From Cricetomys ansorgei (Eukaryota > Chordata > Mammalia > Rodentia > Nesomyidae), in assembly GCA_026225945.1 (NCBI GenBank), contig JAMJFZ010000320.1:15666001-15730000 (forward strand): a DNA stretch of 64,000 nt, written 5' to 3'. The notes under the pieces were generated by a model that was not told where the DNA came from, did no database searches, and was given only the letters and a program-made list of their open reading frames with translations. The position numbers and the translations under genes are program-made. This document shows, piece after piece, positions 1 through 10,492 of this stretch (position 1 is the first letter of the stretch; each line of letters opens with the position of its first letter).

Positions 1-1618
1 TCCCAGGAGTATCATTTGGGATCCTGGCTCCCCAGGAAGCTACTTGGAGCAACCCTGGCTCAGCATGTAAAGGGAGCTGGTGCATCAGCACAGCGGGGTG
101 GGTTTCCCCGGCTCAAGGCCATAGGCATGCCCTGTTGCCTGCAGGTTAGTTAAGCCAGGAGTGTTCAGTGTCCTCACTAACAACGTGACTGAAGGACTAG
201 GGTATGCTTACTACCTGGTGACACGTGCCTCCCTAGAATGAGTCACAATGGGATGGTTTTGAGGGGCTTTGCAAACTCAAAAAAAGTACCTTAGAGGACA
301 AAAATGACGACCTCTATGAACAGAGCCAGGAAAAGGCCAGAGATTTCTAGCAAGCCATGAAGTAACCGTAACTATCTGGCGAGGTTGAGAGACCTGTGCA
401 TGTTTTAACAGCGGTAGACGCTCAAAGGCAGAAGCAGCTCAGCATTTATACCAGCGATCCTCTTCGTTGAAGCCTACGTCAGCCAACACTGTATTAAAAT
501 GTCAGACCAAATTTTATATTGCAAATACGTGGCGGAGGTAGACAACTTGGGGAGAACATAAAAAACAAACAAAAAAACCTCTGAATATTCACTGATTCAC
601 TGACAAGGCAAAACGCCAAGCCGGTTAATCACGTGCACACATCTTCCCTCTCAGGAGTGTGAATCGCCCAAGGGAAGGTCCAAGCCTTAAATCACCTCTT
701 AATCCAGAGACTGGCCCAGTCAACAGCATCTTATCCCAGGCTCAGTTAAAATGAGGGACCGCTGGCCCTTGCCTCCACACCCTACAAGGTCAGAAGCACA
801 CCTCGCGCCTTTCACCAACAAACACGAAGTGCTGCACCAGTTGATAAGGAGAAGACGCAGGATTTAAAAGGTCATAAACATTAATGGTTGCAGGTACCTG
901 ATGTGGAGATGGCTGAAGACCCCAGGACGTAATAGCAACCATGTGAAAATCCCGGGACTGCACACCCTGTGTTCAAGAAACAGGAGCTGCAAAGCCCTAA
1001 CAACCAACGCTGGGTAAAACTGGGATCCAAGAGTTTAGACCTTTCACATTTCCAACAAAAATTTAAAACGTGAGTTACCTAGTTTTTAAATGGCAACTTC
1101 TTCAGTTAAAAGAAGGAAAAAGCTTGCCATGAAACATATTGGTAGGCCATATTCATCCAGTGGTAGTCGGTATAGTACCCCCATGCCCACAGGAAGCACA
1201 GCTTGTTGGAACGGGTAACACAGAAGTACTTGGAAAGCCTGACTCTTCAGGAGAACAGGACAGGGGTGGGTAGGAGGTGGTGTTTGGGGTGCTGCGGAGG
1301 TAGGATGAGATGACCAAGTCCTAGGAGTCCCCAATGGACTTATTTTCAAAACAGTCTCAAAGACTTGGGGAGTCAGCTGATTATTTTTCAAACACCTAGG
1401 TACCATCTTATACTCCAGCTCTTTTTAATGAAGCACCCTAAAAACCCGTTAGGAAGGCCTCAACATGCACCTGTTACTGCTTTCTCCAAGTTTTGACTTG
1501 GGCTTTCACCCATTAATATTTAATGGAAACAAACAGCTCCTAAAAGTTGAAGCTCTGCCCGCCCACTGAGAAGCCTCCAGTCAAAAGCCTCTGGTCAAAA
1601 TGAAAACAGGGCACTTAC
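1..1618 (-). other. Plxnc1 intron, partial (downstream of transmembrane exon)
   Basis: This is intronic sequence after the donor GTAAGT at 1617-1618. I looked on the minus strand for the continuation of the transmembrane helix and the basic cytoplasmic segment and did not find it. No recognisable SINE, LTR or microsatellite is present, and the base composition is even. A 106-residue minus-strand frame at 1086-1406 has no recognisable motif. Confidence 0.8.
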
Positions 1619-1721
1619 CAACAATGACAATTGCCAGCAGGACGGGAAGTGCAATCAGAAAATACCACGTGGAAGGAACGGATTCCTGTTCCACATAGAG
1701 TTCCAGGTTTCCCAGCTTGAC
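1619..1721 (-). CDS. Plxnc1: Plxnc1 exon: juxtamembrane segment and transmembrane helix (start)
   Basis: This 103-base exon starts in phase 0 after CCCACCAG. It reads VKLGNLELYVEQESVPS and then the hydrophobic run TWYFLIALPVLLAIVIV, ending with one base (G) before GTAAGT (1617-1618). The hydrophobic run is the single membrane-spanning helix of a type I receptor. In the human protein it continues for a few residues into the next exon before a basic stop-transfer sequence. That exon and the split GAP domain exons were not seen in 1-1618. This is the last coding exon found in the window. Confidence 0.96.
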
Positions 1722-2839
1722 CTGGTGGGACAGATTGGCACCATTAGCCCTAGTGGAGCAGAGCACCCTAGGCATGCATGCTGCCCCAAGAGGCAGAAGC
1801 GGCGTGGTGGTGGGGATCTGTAGCGTGCTCGACTGGATCCGTAGGTTTTAAACACTGGCCTTCTTCGTCCTGACGGTTGCCAGTGCAGAGGTGGGCTAAC
1901 ACAGAGGCAGAAGGCCCTGGCCTTTCTCTATAGGGACAATTCCATTCTTCTCTCCCCCACACCTGGTGCTTCTAGGCAGGAGAGTTTTGAATGCCACATT
2001 CTCTGGTGAAAATCAGTTTGGCGAGGTTAACCAGGTGATCCCTGAGGCCTTTTTCTACTTTCTGTTTTTGGTGGGGTGAGGGGTCAGGGGCTAAGAAAAA
2101 CTTGAAAAGGGAGTAGCTGCCTGGAACCCTGGCTGCCCCATGGAAGTGCCAATAACGAGTGGGGGTGATTCTGGATGCTGGTGGTCCAGCTCTTCTCTCC
2201 TTGTAGGATCTCAAGTTAGTCTGCACCCAGCCTCATTCTGTCCTTTATGAAAAGGAACGCTGACAGGACCTGCGTGTGGTAAGGACCGAAGGTCTCTATC
2301 CTGTAGGATGTGAGCTCACTCTATCCCTGTAGTCTAGCAGCTGTCCAGAATACAGATCCAAGCCCCTGGCAATGCCGACAAGGTCCTATTAATTTTCCCC
2401 CCCACCAACACACACACTCTCTCTAACTTTCTGGAATTCCTCTACTCTATCTATACTGACCCACCGGGTGCAGTATAGATCTAGCAGGTTTCTGCCTGAG
2501 GGCCCTGGGAACCCTGGGTTTCCCTCTGTCTGGTCTGTCCATGTCCCCCCACCCCCCCAGGTGTAAAGACCGCACTGATTAGTCTAATTTCCCCTCCCCC
2601 ACCGATTGTCCTCCCTGAAGACTGTTCTTCAGTGTGTGCCTTCTTTGGGGAGCTCCAGAAAGGCAGCTGTCTCTGCTTTCTGCTCCCGCTGTGTTCGAAT
2701 CCCAGGACAGGCACTTGGGAGCTGTGCTGCAAACTGAAGGAGGCGGGTATGTGCTGCACTCAGCGAGCAGGAAAGGCGGGGGCACTTCTAGGTTCGGTTG
2801 CTGCTGCTTTTGTAATTGCTACTACCTCTTTTACCGAAA

Positions 2840-2930
2840 TGATAAACAATGGAGAGGTCAGGGAGGTCAAGTGACTTACCCAAGGCCACATGGCTACTCA
2901 GAAACACAGCTGGGACATAAGCACATACTC
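2840..2930 (+). repeat. MIR SINE fragment
   Basis: The run GTCAAGTGACTTACCCAAGG followed by CCACATGGCTACTCAGAAAC matches the conserved MIR core (aagtgacttgcccaaggtcacacagc). Confidence 0.7.
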
Positions 2931-3024
2931 GTTTTTTGCCTCTTAGCATGCTGTGTTTTTTCTTGTCTTTTATCCAATTATTTTTCATTACAAAGGAAAA
3001 AGGTTTTCTTTTCTCATTTGTAAG

Positions 3025-3092
3025 GCTGGAGATTAAACCTGGAGCCTTGTACCCCTTGGTAGGCAAGCACTCTACCACTGAGCCCCAGCCCC
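3025..3092 (-). repeat. ID-like SINE (inverted)
   Basis: The text GGAGATTAAACCTGGAGCCT, then GTAGGCAAGCACTCTACCAC and TGAGCCCCAGCCCC, is the reverse complement of the tRNA-Ala-derived ID/BC1 head with its A and B boxes. It is a diverged copy. Confidence 0.75.
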
Positions 3093-3661
3093 TGCCTCAC
3101 AAAGCATTTTTCACATAGACTGTGCAGAGCCTCTTACACCGGAAAGAGTACTTCTCAGAGGGTCTTCAGTCCCGTCTAGGAAAAGATGGCCTGCATGCAG
3201 GAGAGGATGACCACGGTGCAGGAAGCCACTGGCAAGCCATAGATAATCTGGCGACTGATAGAGACTGGTGCTACACTCCCTGTGCCTAAGAGGCTTCTGT
3301 TTTGGGTTTCTGTTCCACCTCTGCATTTAGAGGGAAGAGCGACAGCTCAGCCATCAGTGGGTCTGGAGATGCTGTTTGCAGATGCCATGGAAAGTGTACA
3401 GCTAGAACAAAAGCCATCAAGGCTCATTAGGATTATAGACAATGGTGCGTTCAATGCTCTGACATTCAGACAAGCATGTGGATGGCTCTGCCTGCTATTC
3501 TGGTGGAATCATGCTCGGGCCTGCAACATCAGCTTTGTTTTTCTTCTGTTTAAAGAGAAGAATCTAAAGTTCTAGGAAAGATTCCATTCCAACCTGGGGG
3601 TTAGGAAGAGAGTCATCGAGACTCAGGTAAAGACAGCAGGTGGGACTTCCGGGTGACTTAC

Positions 3662-3850
3662 ACGAACTTTCTTCGAGGAGGAGGTAGCGATGCTGTTTGC
3701 GTTCTTGATGCTTTTAATCTTGCAAAGGATGGTTGTGAGATCTTGGTTTTTAGTGATATTTTCAAAACTGCAATTAAATTGCTTGTTTTCCCCATGGAAG
3801 AGAGTAATATCAATGTCGTCCTGGGAGATGTTGAAATTGTCATTTTCTTT
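3662..3850 (-). CDS. Plxnc1: Plxnc1 exon: last IPT/TIG domain
   Basis: This 189-base exon of 63 codons is in phase 0 at both ends. It begins KENDNFNISQDDIDITLF, contains FNCSFENITKNQDLTTILC, and ends TSSSKKVR before GTAAGT (3660-3661). NIS, NCS and NIT are potential glycosylation sites. The cysteines near NCSF and ILCK are those of the terminal membrane-proximal stalk domain. The acceptor TTGCAG lies at 3851-3852. Another open frame on the plus strand over the same bases has no support. Confidence 0.97.
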
Positions 3851-3954
3851 CTGCAATGAACACGATGAAGAGCTCAGAGCACACGTGGAAACTCATACAC
3901 CTTTCCAGCCCAGGGGCGGAAATAGCCCTCACAGAAAGAAAGAGAGAAACATAC
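3851..3954 (-). other. Plxnc1 short intron, 104 bases
   Basis: Bounded by GTATGT (donor, 3949-3954 on the minus strand) and TTGCAG (acceptor). It is near the lower size limit for efficient mammalian splicing and holds no repeat. Confidence 0.9.
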
Positions 3955-4158
3955 CTGGATTTTCACTTCCAACTCTGTGTCGATCTCGGACTCCACTCGG
4001 TACCCTGTAAATCTGGGGTCTTCGAGGTATTGCAGGGCTCCACAGTCCAAGTAGGTGTCTTGGACTCTTAGCTTCACAGCCACATTTGTACGCACTCTGG
4101 GGCTCTTTATACTGGGAGCTAAAAACCTGCAGAAAGTTGCCTTGCAATGTTCAGAGAC
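3955..4158 (-). CDS. Plxnc1: Plxnc1 exon: IPT/TIG domain 3, C-terminal part
   Basis: This 204-base exon of 68 codons is in phase 0 at both ends. It reads VSEHCKATFCRFLAPS, then VRTNVAVKLRVQDTYLDCG, LQYLEDPRFTGYRVES and TELEVKIQ before GTATGT. The segment EDPRFTGYRVESE is well conserved between rodent and human PLXNC1 as I recall it. The acceptor follows CTCTCTCCAG. The 104-base intron that follows in the transcript separates it from the next IPT exon. Confidence 0.97.
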
Positions 4159-4204
4159 CTGGAGAGAGGAAAGAGCCCGTTGGGCACCGAAGGACCTCTA
4201 CTCT

Positions 4205-4315
4205 AAATGCTAAGTGACCTAGGCAGCAAAGTTCCAGGAACTTCAGTTTTCCCCTCTGTCAAACCAGGCTAGCCACACTGTGAAACTCATAGGATTAAAT
4301 TAACGCCAAATGAAA
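4205..4315 (-). repeat. MIR SINE fragment
   Basis: TAAGTGACCTAGGCAGCAAA, then CAGTTTTCCCCTCTGTCAAA and CTCATAGGATTAAATTAACG, follows the reverse complement of MIR (cctcagtttcctcatctgtaaaatgg, ataggattaaatga). Confidence 0.6.
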
Positions 4316-4961
4316 CGGGCTGGGATAAAAAGTCATTCAATTAAATGTGGGCTACCATGAATGAGATTATATCTGCAAGAGTGTTTATAAGCACTCCACG
4401 CAGGTGAGCATTCTCAACACATAGTATCATTGACATCACTAGCATCCAGGAACGACGCCAGGTGATGTCATGGGGGAGGGGAGGCTTTGCAAAGAGAAGC
4501 AGGCTGGACAAAAGGGGAGACTTTGACTTGAAGCACTAAGGTGACTTCCAAGCCTTCGTGGTCGAGTACCGGAAACTTCAGGGAGGCGACTGAGAGTAAG
4601 GCCAGCGGCTGACTTGCTTGTACCTAGTCGAGTCACTAATGGTCAGAGGCGCCTCTGCAGCGTGTTAGCAAGAGTCTCTAAGCTGGAGGGTCCCTGTTAG
4701 CAGAAGTCACTAACCACAGGGAGGAAGCAGCTTTTCAGGCATAACAGAAAATAACAAAAGGCAAAGGGCAGTAGTTCCCCTAAGAAATGAGGAGCATGGA
4801 AACTGGACCGGAGGTAGGATGCCTGGCCCAATTTATAAACAGGTTTATTTATAAAGAAAACCCATAGATACACCGCCGTTTCCAAGGTGCAGGCAGACAG
4901 GCAGAGAAACCTTGCAGGCAGTGTAAGGAAAAGTTGGCAGGTGTTCAAAGGAGGGTGCATC

Positions 4962-5032
4962 GTGGGTGTGGCTCAGTGGCAGAGGGCTTCCCTAGTGTGC
5001 CCGAGGCCCTGGGTTTGACCCTTACCACTGGA
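4962..5032 (+). repeat. ID-like SINE
   Basis: GGTGTGGCTCAGTGGCAGAG, then GAGGCCCTGGGTTTGACCC, matches the ID/BC1 head with A box (tggctcagtggcag) and B box (gggtttgaccc). It is followed by an A/G-rich tail at 5033-5070. Confidence 0.75.
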
Positions 5033-5899
5033 AGATGAAGAGGAAGGAGGGAGAGCAGGAGGGAGAAGGGACGAATACTCATGCAAAAAATGTGTCTGTT
5101 GGGAAAACCAGTCCCTTTCCTTGTTTTCTCTAATCTCGGTGTTAAAGGCGGGTGGTCGGAGGGCGTAGGTGGCCGCACGGTGCAAGTACACCATCCCTTA
5201 ACGTAAACACTTTCTAAATCCCCAGCCCCCTTCCCTGCCTGAGCCCCCCTGCGACAGGATGAGAAGCTGCCGGTCCATAGCCGCACTCCCCCGGCAGCCT
5301 CACCATCAGTGTGCTGGCTTTTTACCAGCTTCCTGAAAGAAGGACCAGTAACAGAGACACCCTAGCTCCTTATCCCTAAAGCCTCACCTGTTTGTACTCG
5401 GGACCAAGCCCCATTTTTTAACAGCTTCTCAGCCACCTTCTCTGGTCATCCTATTCCCTTTGACCCCCGGAAGTGAAGCTGCCGGCGGACCCTGGGCATG
5501 CTTTCTTCGTCCTCAGTGCTCCGTCTCCTACACTGCTGTCCCACATCCCTTCAACAGCAATGGAGACATGACTAGCCTCACCATCGCCAGTCCACTGGCC
5601 CCACCCTGAGGTACGGCATTCCAGCGGAGAGCTCACGGGAGCCTGGTGACGTCTCAGCCACGCCTGCACATCTGCATGATGTCCTTCCTCACTGAGACAC
5701 GGTCTCCTCAGACTACCCTGTGCACCACTGATAAAATGACAGCCATTCTCATGTCACTTCTTGACAAAGTCTCAAGAGCTCTCCCGTAGCAGGTTGATAC
5801 CATGCTTTTTTTTTTTACCCTTTAGCTCAGGAAAGAAAAAAGGAGGATAGGAAGAAAGAAAGAAATCTTCGCTGCCCTTGTCAACTGCCTGGAAAGTGA

Positions 5900-5962
5900 G
5901 GGCAGAAAAGAAAAAAAGAAAGAGAAAGAGAGAAAGAAAGGAAGGAAGGAAGGAAGGAAGGA
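5900..5962 (+). repeat. GAAA/GGAA microsatellite
   Basis: A purine tract of AGAAAGAAAG and GGAAGGAAGG units. The surrounding sequence from about 5810 is also purine-rich. It gives rise to meaningless Lys/Arg-rich open frames. Confidence 0.85.
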
Positions 5963-7589
5963 GTATTCACAACTGTTATTGGCTGTCCGAAGCTTGGAGA
6001 GCAGGAACTGACAGTGAGTTTGACTCACTATCTCAATGTCTCAATGAAATGCCCCCGGACCTATTTCCTCCGACCATAGTCCCACCAGCCAACCAGCTCC
6101 TGCTCTCTGGGTCTGAATCAATATACACTCTGAGCAAAGTTCTCAGAAGTCTAAGCGGCACACAGTCACAAGGACAAGCTGCACGTTACAAAATAGTTGC
6201 ACGTAACCAAACCATAGCCACCGGTAATGAGTAGCCTAAACCAAACCCACTCTCATCCACTATACTGGGGACACAAACATTTTCCAGAAGCCCTTCTGTG
6301 TTTTTGCAGAAACAGAGGTCACAAAACTCCTTCAGAGCGTCCCGCTACGTGCCCGCATCACCTATGGAGCCGGGGCAACGGGGAGCTACTGCAGAGCGAA
6401 GAGCGATGTCTGCGGTATGATTCTCTCCCACACGGCCCCATGTGACTTTCATCCGTCACCATCACCTGGCCTCACCCAGCCTCTGGGTTCCAACAAAGCA
6501 AAACTGAGTGGCATTCAGTCAAGAGTAGGTGAGGAACCTGTCTTCTGTGCCTACAGTCACCTCCCTGCTTCCTTGCCGGCCTGTCCAGCCCTGCCCTTAG
6601 TACTCCATGTGCTCAGTCTCACCTCCACCCACTCAGACTTCCACTGGGAAACGTGTCATGTCTTCTGGGACGTGTGGGGTTTCTGACCTGGAGGGAACCA
6701 GAGGACCTAGCCCTTGCCATCCCCTGCGCTGGCAGCTTCCAATGGGAGTGCCGCTTTGCCATCTCTTTTTATGAGGGTGGGGGCGGGTGGAGTAGTTCAT
6801 TACTGGTTCTTGGAGCAAGAAAAATGTTTTGATTACAGTAGGTACTCAAAATATGGGGCATGCTTTGGGAAAGAGAATAGGTCTCCATGTCTACTGGCTC
6901 GGATTGTGCCAAGGGCCACTTACACAACCAAATGTGATCCCATCATGGGGAAATGGCCAGAATCGGACACACCGTGAGGCTGAGAACTGGAGGGGAAGTG
7001 TGTCAGAAAGTGTTTGTGTGTAGAGCAAAGATGTAAGAAACAAGGACTGCTAAGCCTCCCGTCTCTAGGCCTGAACACACACTGGTTGCAAATGGGACAA
7101 TGTTTTTGACCACTCTCAGCTCTGCCGACCTTGGCAGGAAGTGGTCAGGAGGAGGCCCAGAAAGGCTGCTCCCCTCACATTAGAGAAGAGGAGGAGGGAG
7201 AGGGAAGAACATTCAAGAAGCACCCATAAGCAACAGTGACCTAGAGGTCCCGGAGGTGCAGCTGTGGTCCCTCACTGCCTCCTCGTGGGCCACGAGGCCA
7301 TGAAGCCATGGCTGCAACTCACAGACTCTTGGGAAAATCTCAAGGCTCTTCTTAGAGGACTGAGCCCTGATGGGGACCAGACACCTCCCACAACCTGTCT
7401 CTACTGTGGGGGACATGGAGGGCAAAAGAAGGTGGATGTGGACTGCAGGGGCCACGTGAGACGCAAGAGACACTGTCAGGAGAATTTCTGTTACTTAAGC
7501 AAGTCGCCTGACCGCCCTCCGTGCTGACGGACCACCACTACCCACTCCTTCACAGGTTCTGAACATCCGCAAAGACTTTCGCACATATG

Positions 7590-7680
7590 CAAAAGCATTA
7601 GCTCATTAGAGTGACTTGCCACAAGTCACACAGGGACAGCATGGCGGGCCTCGTTTGTATGACATTCGCCTCCGGTCCCT
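7590..7680 (+). repeat. MIR SINE fragment
   Basis: GAGTGACTTGCCACAAGTCA followed by CACAGGGACAGCATGGCGGG matches the MIR core and adjacent region. Confidence 0.55.
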
Positions 7681-7844
7681 CTGTATGGCATCCCCAAATA
7701 ACTCCAAGAATGGGGTCTTTCTGTCGCGGCACAGACAGTATATATCACAAATAAGCAGAATTTTGTAAGTCATAGAAGTAAGACATATCCTCACACACGG
7801 TAAGGGAAAGGAAATTATGAAGGAAAATAACTCCCTAAACTTAC

Positions 7845-7932
7845 GTTCATGTTGCCCTTCAGCTCGTGTGAAATAATTAGGTTGTCAATGACGTCAAAAT
7901 TCCTGCCCTTGATGATTATATTTTGCCCACCA
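7845..7932 (-). CDS. Plxnc1: Plxnc1 exon: IPT/TIG domain 3, N-terminal part
   Basis: This 88-base exon opens with T, completing Ser from the previous AG, then GGQNIIIKGRNFDVIDNLII, SHELKG and NMN, and ends in phase 0 before GTAAGT. The GGxxxxxxGxNFD motif marks the start of an IPT domain. Both splice sites are strong: TTGCAG on the acceptor side, and AAC|GTAAGT on the donor side. Too short for an ORF search, it was found from the gap between its neighbours. Confidence 0.96.
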
Positions 7933-9284
7933 CTGCAAGAAATGAAAGGACAGGAGTGAGCCACAGGTAATTTACACTTATAAACAAAACTGCTGATTGA
8001 GTCACAGTCAACGTTAAGGCTTAGTGATATTTGCGAGACAATTCACTATTTCCCACTTCAAGAGCACGGTAATTTTTTGCAAGTCTCACATGGTACCAGC
8101 TACCGACTCATGGTTTTCAAGACATACATATAAAAACGCAGGTCGGGTCTTATTTTAATTCTGGGAAAATGCCCGGATTCTTTAATAGAATTTGAGCTTT
8201 TTCTGTGAGTGCTATTTCGCCACGTATAACCAGATCATCTGCTGCGCCTTGAAAGCATTCCGCGGAACGAGATTTCGCTTGGTTACTGTTTAATCTACGT
8301 GACCACGGCCCGCTCTAACAATTTCACAATCAGACTTCCAACCTGCCAATTACATTCCATTTAGTGAGGTGGGGAGCGCGTCGGAAAAGGTTCAACCCGG
8401 CGACCTTAGACGCTTGAGTTCTTGTTTGAGCGGCAATGATTCGGCGTAAGGAGAGGGAAGGCAAATCTCACCGACGCCAAACCGAAGGGCTTCGCCTATT
8501 CTCAGTGCGTCATCAGAGACCATCAAAGTGGTCACTGGGTGTGAGACAAACTGCTGTTCACTGCTCTGGCTATCCCCATTGGTCAGACACGTGTTCTGGG
8601 GACAGGAACCTCAGTGTGTCGGGCCCAACAGTGGCAGAGCTTCTGATAAGACCAGAGGGTGGACAAGAGCAAGCCGAGGGAGACACAACGGGTCCCGAGC
8701 CCTCCAGACACAGGGTAGCAGGGTCCCTAGGGCCACCTGACACTCTGCCTCGATCACTAGAAAACCAGCCCAAGCATATTCTACTGATTCCGGACTGCAG
8801 CACCTATTTTTTTTTTTTTTGCTCAGAGTTCAAAGACAACGAGCAACTGAGACACACAGGCTCGGCACAGCCCTAATGACAGGACAGCAATGACACAAGA
8901 AGGAAGCAGAACGCCTCGATGGGACCACTGCATCTTGGGCCCAGCTCTCAGGGAGCTGGGTATATTGGTTAAACTGCACCCATTCACCTCCTGCCAAAGA
9001 GCCAGCGTCCTGTTGGTCTCTCGGGGTTTCTGTAAGGTCTAACCAGGTCGCTCGACACACCATAGGTATGTGGTGAGGGCCACACCCTGTACGCTTTGTT
9101 TTCTTTTTTTCTTTATTTTACATAGGGCATTCTTTCTCTCAGAGCAGAGTGACGCGTGCAAGAGCCTTGCGTTGGAAATCTCAATTTTCCCTATCCCACT
9201 CCAAGGGGCTGTGATGCTTGTGTGTGGAAGCCCTGACCCCCAGTTACTCAGAAGGAGGCTATAGGTAGAGAGAAGATTTTGGGG

Positions 9285-9321
9285 ACGCGCGTGTGCGTGT
9301 GCGTGTGCGTGTGTGTGTGTT
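9285..9321 (+). repeat. (CG/TG)n microsatellite
   Basis: An alternating purine-pyrimidine tract, ACGCGCGTGTGCGTGTGCGT then GTG repeats. It lies directly against the ID element and probably grew from its tail. Confidence 0.85.
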
Positions 9322-9375
9322 AGGGATTGAACCAGGGCCTTATGCATGCTACCACTAAACTGTGTCTCCTGACCT
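9322..9375 (-). repeat. ID-like SINE (inverted)
   Basis: TAGGGATTGAACCAGGGCCT followed by TATGCATGCTACCACTAAAC is the reverse complement of the ID B box and middle region. The A-box end is degraded. Confidence 0.65.
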
Positions 9376-10312
9376 GAGAGAAGGACGCTAGAGAGGGGAT
9401 GGACGTTCACTGAGTTCACTGGGGTGGACCGCTAACAGCTACATGTGAACACAGGACACTGCGGCAGACCGGGCTGACATTCCCCACACCTTACGGATAT
9501 CCAGCCCTGCAGCCTGGAGGAAATCCGTTTGTTCGGTCTAAGCTACCCAACCTGAACTCTTTGTTACCGCAGCTTAGTAAATGAGCACCAAACACAGCCA
9601 CCTCACATGTTCATGTTAAAATAAGAATATGAGGGATTTTCTTTTTTCCTCCTTTTCCTTCTCATTTTCCCCTCTCAACCTTTGTCCGTGGTTTTGTCTA
9701 GAGAGAACTCGGAAAATTAGCTTCATGCTGCGTAAGACGAAGGAAATCTCTTTGGGGCTATACTCCAAAATCTAAGTGTGGATTTAAATCCGACTAGGGA
9801 GAGGCATTTTCCTCCACTAATATATTAGATTTATCTGAAAGAGTTTATTTTGGAATGTCTAACTCTCGAGGAGGATCTCTGAAATGCAGAGGCTGCATGC
9901 AGGCCCCAATATTTCTCCCAAAACATTCGTTAACAGCTGACTCCTAAAGTTAGGGGATGAAAGCTATGAGAGAGGAGCCTAACACCACAAGCAGGAGAGG
10001 CACATGGTACGGAGGGTACAGCAGCCTGGACTAGGAATGGTCACCGTGGCTGAACATCCATTTGAGCTGCGAGTTTCCTGGTAGCCATGGTGAAAGGCAG
10101 GCAGGCCAGGCTGACAGTAATTATGTAACAACAGGACAACCAGATTGTTGGACGGTGAGCATTTTTCCAGGAGTAACTTTGAGGAGGAAGATGGAGAGAG
10201 AAATTTAGGCGCAGCTGCCATTGTTGGGTGCGTCTGTGTGACGCTGACGATCTCACTGTGTACGCGACCCTCCCCCAGAAGAAGCGAAGCCCTTTGTGGA
10301 TCCAGACGGTAC

Positions 10313-10492
10313 CTGATCCAGGTGGTGGCGGGAAATATCTGGGAACAGTGTGGCAGAGCAATGTAGGACAAAGCCCCTGCAGAAGAGCAGCGGCCACCGT
10401 CGAACTGAATGCAAACGTCTTTCATTTCTTTTCGGCTCGATGGAAGTGAGAATTTCATGTGTGTGTCATTTAGCACGTGGCTGACCTGGATC
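10313..10492 (-). CDS. Plxnc1: Plxnc1 exon: IPT/TIG domain 2, C-terminal part
   Basis: This 180-base exon has phase 2 at both ends. After CTTTCTAG, its first base G completes Val. It reads IQVSHVLNDTHMKFSLPS, then KEMKDVCIQFDGGRC, SYIALPHC and PATTWI, with two bases (AG) left before GTACCG. NDT is a glycosylation sequon and the Cys pairs are those of the IPT fold. The open frame runs on past the donor into the intron, so a plain ORF call would wrongly extend it. The donor GTACCG is not consensus beyond GT, but the frame and the match of the next exon fix it. Confidence 0.95.

Larger units (their letters stand above)
1722..3661 (-). other. Plxnc1 intron, 1940 bases
   Basis: The intron lies between the last IPT exon and the transmembrane exon. 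It carries a MIR fragment near 2840-2930 and an inverted ID-like SINE near 3025-3090. The rest is unique sequence in which no gene is evident. Confidence 0.85.
4159..7844 (-). other. Plxnc1 intron, 3686 bases
   Basis: It contains MIR fragments near 4205-4310 and 7590-7680, an ID-like SINE at 4962-5032 and a GAAA/GGAA-rich tract at 5900-5962. The rest shows no recognisable element. Open frames here carry no domain motif. Confidence 0.8.
7933..10312 (-). other. Plxnc1 intron, 2380 bases
   Basis: It holds a poly-T run at 8806-8820, a CG/TG alternating tract at 9285-9321 and an inverted ID-like SINE at 9322-9375. The stretch 8200-8480 is repeat-free and relatively rich in CpG for an intron. No gene is seen. 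Confidence 0.8.

Noticed and set aside
1..1618. Continuation of the transmembrane and cytoplasmic coding sequence
   Set aside because: No AG-bounded minus-strand segment with the expected basic stop-transfer residues was found. The next exon must lie outside.
8436..8876. 146-codon plus-strand open frame
   Set aside because: No domain, no homolog recognised, runs through a poly-T tract, antisense to the intron. Probably chance in GC-moderate sequence.
9979..10312. Extension of the 10313-10492 exon frame into a 165-codon ORF
   Set aside because: The part below 10313 is intron read-through. The donor GT and the matching phase of exon 7845-7932 set the exon end.
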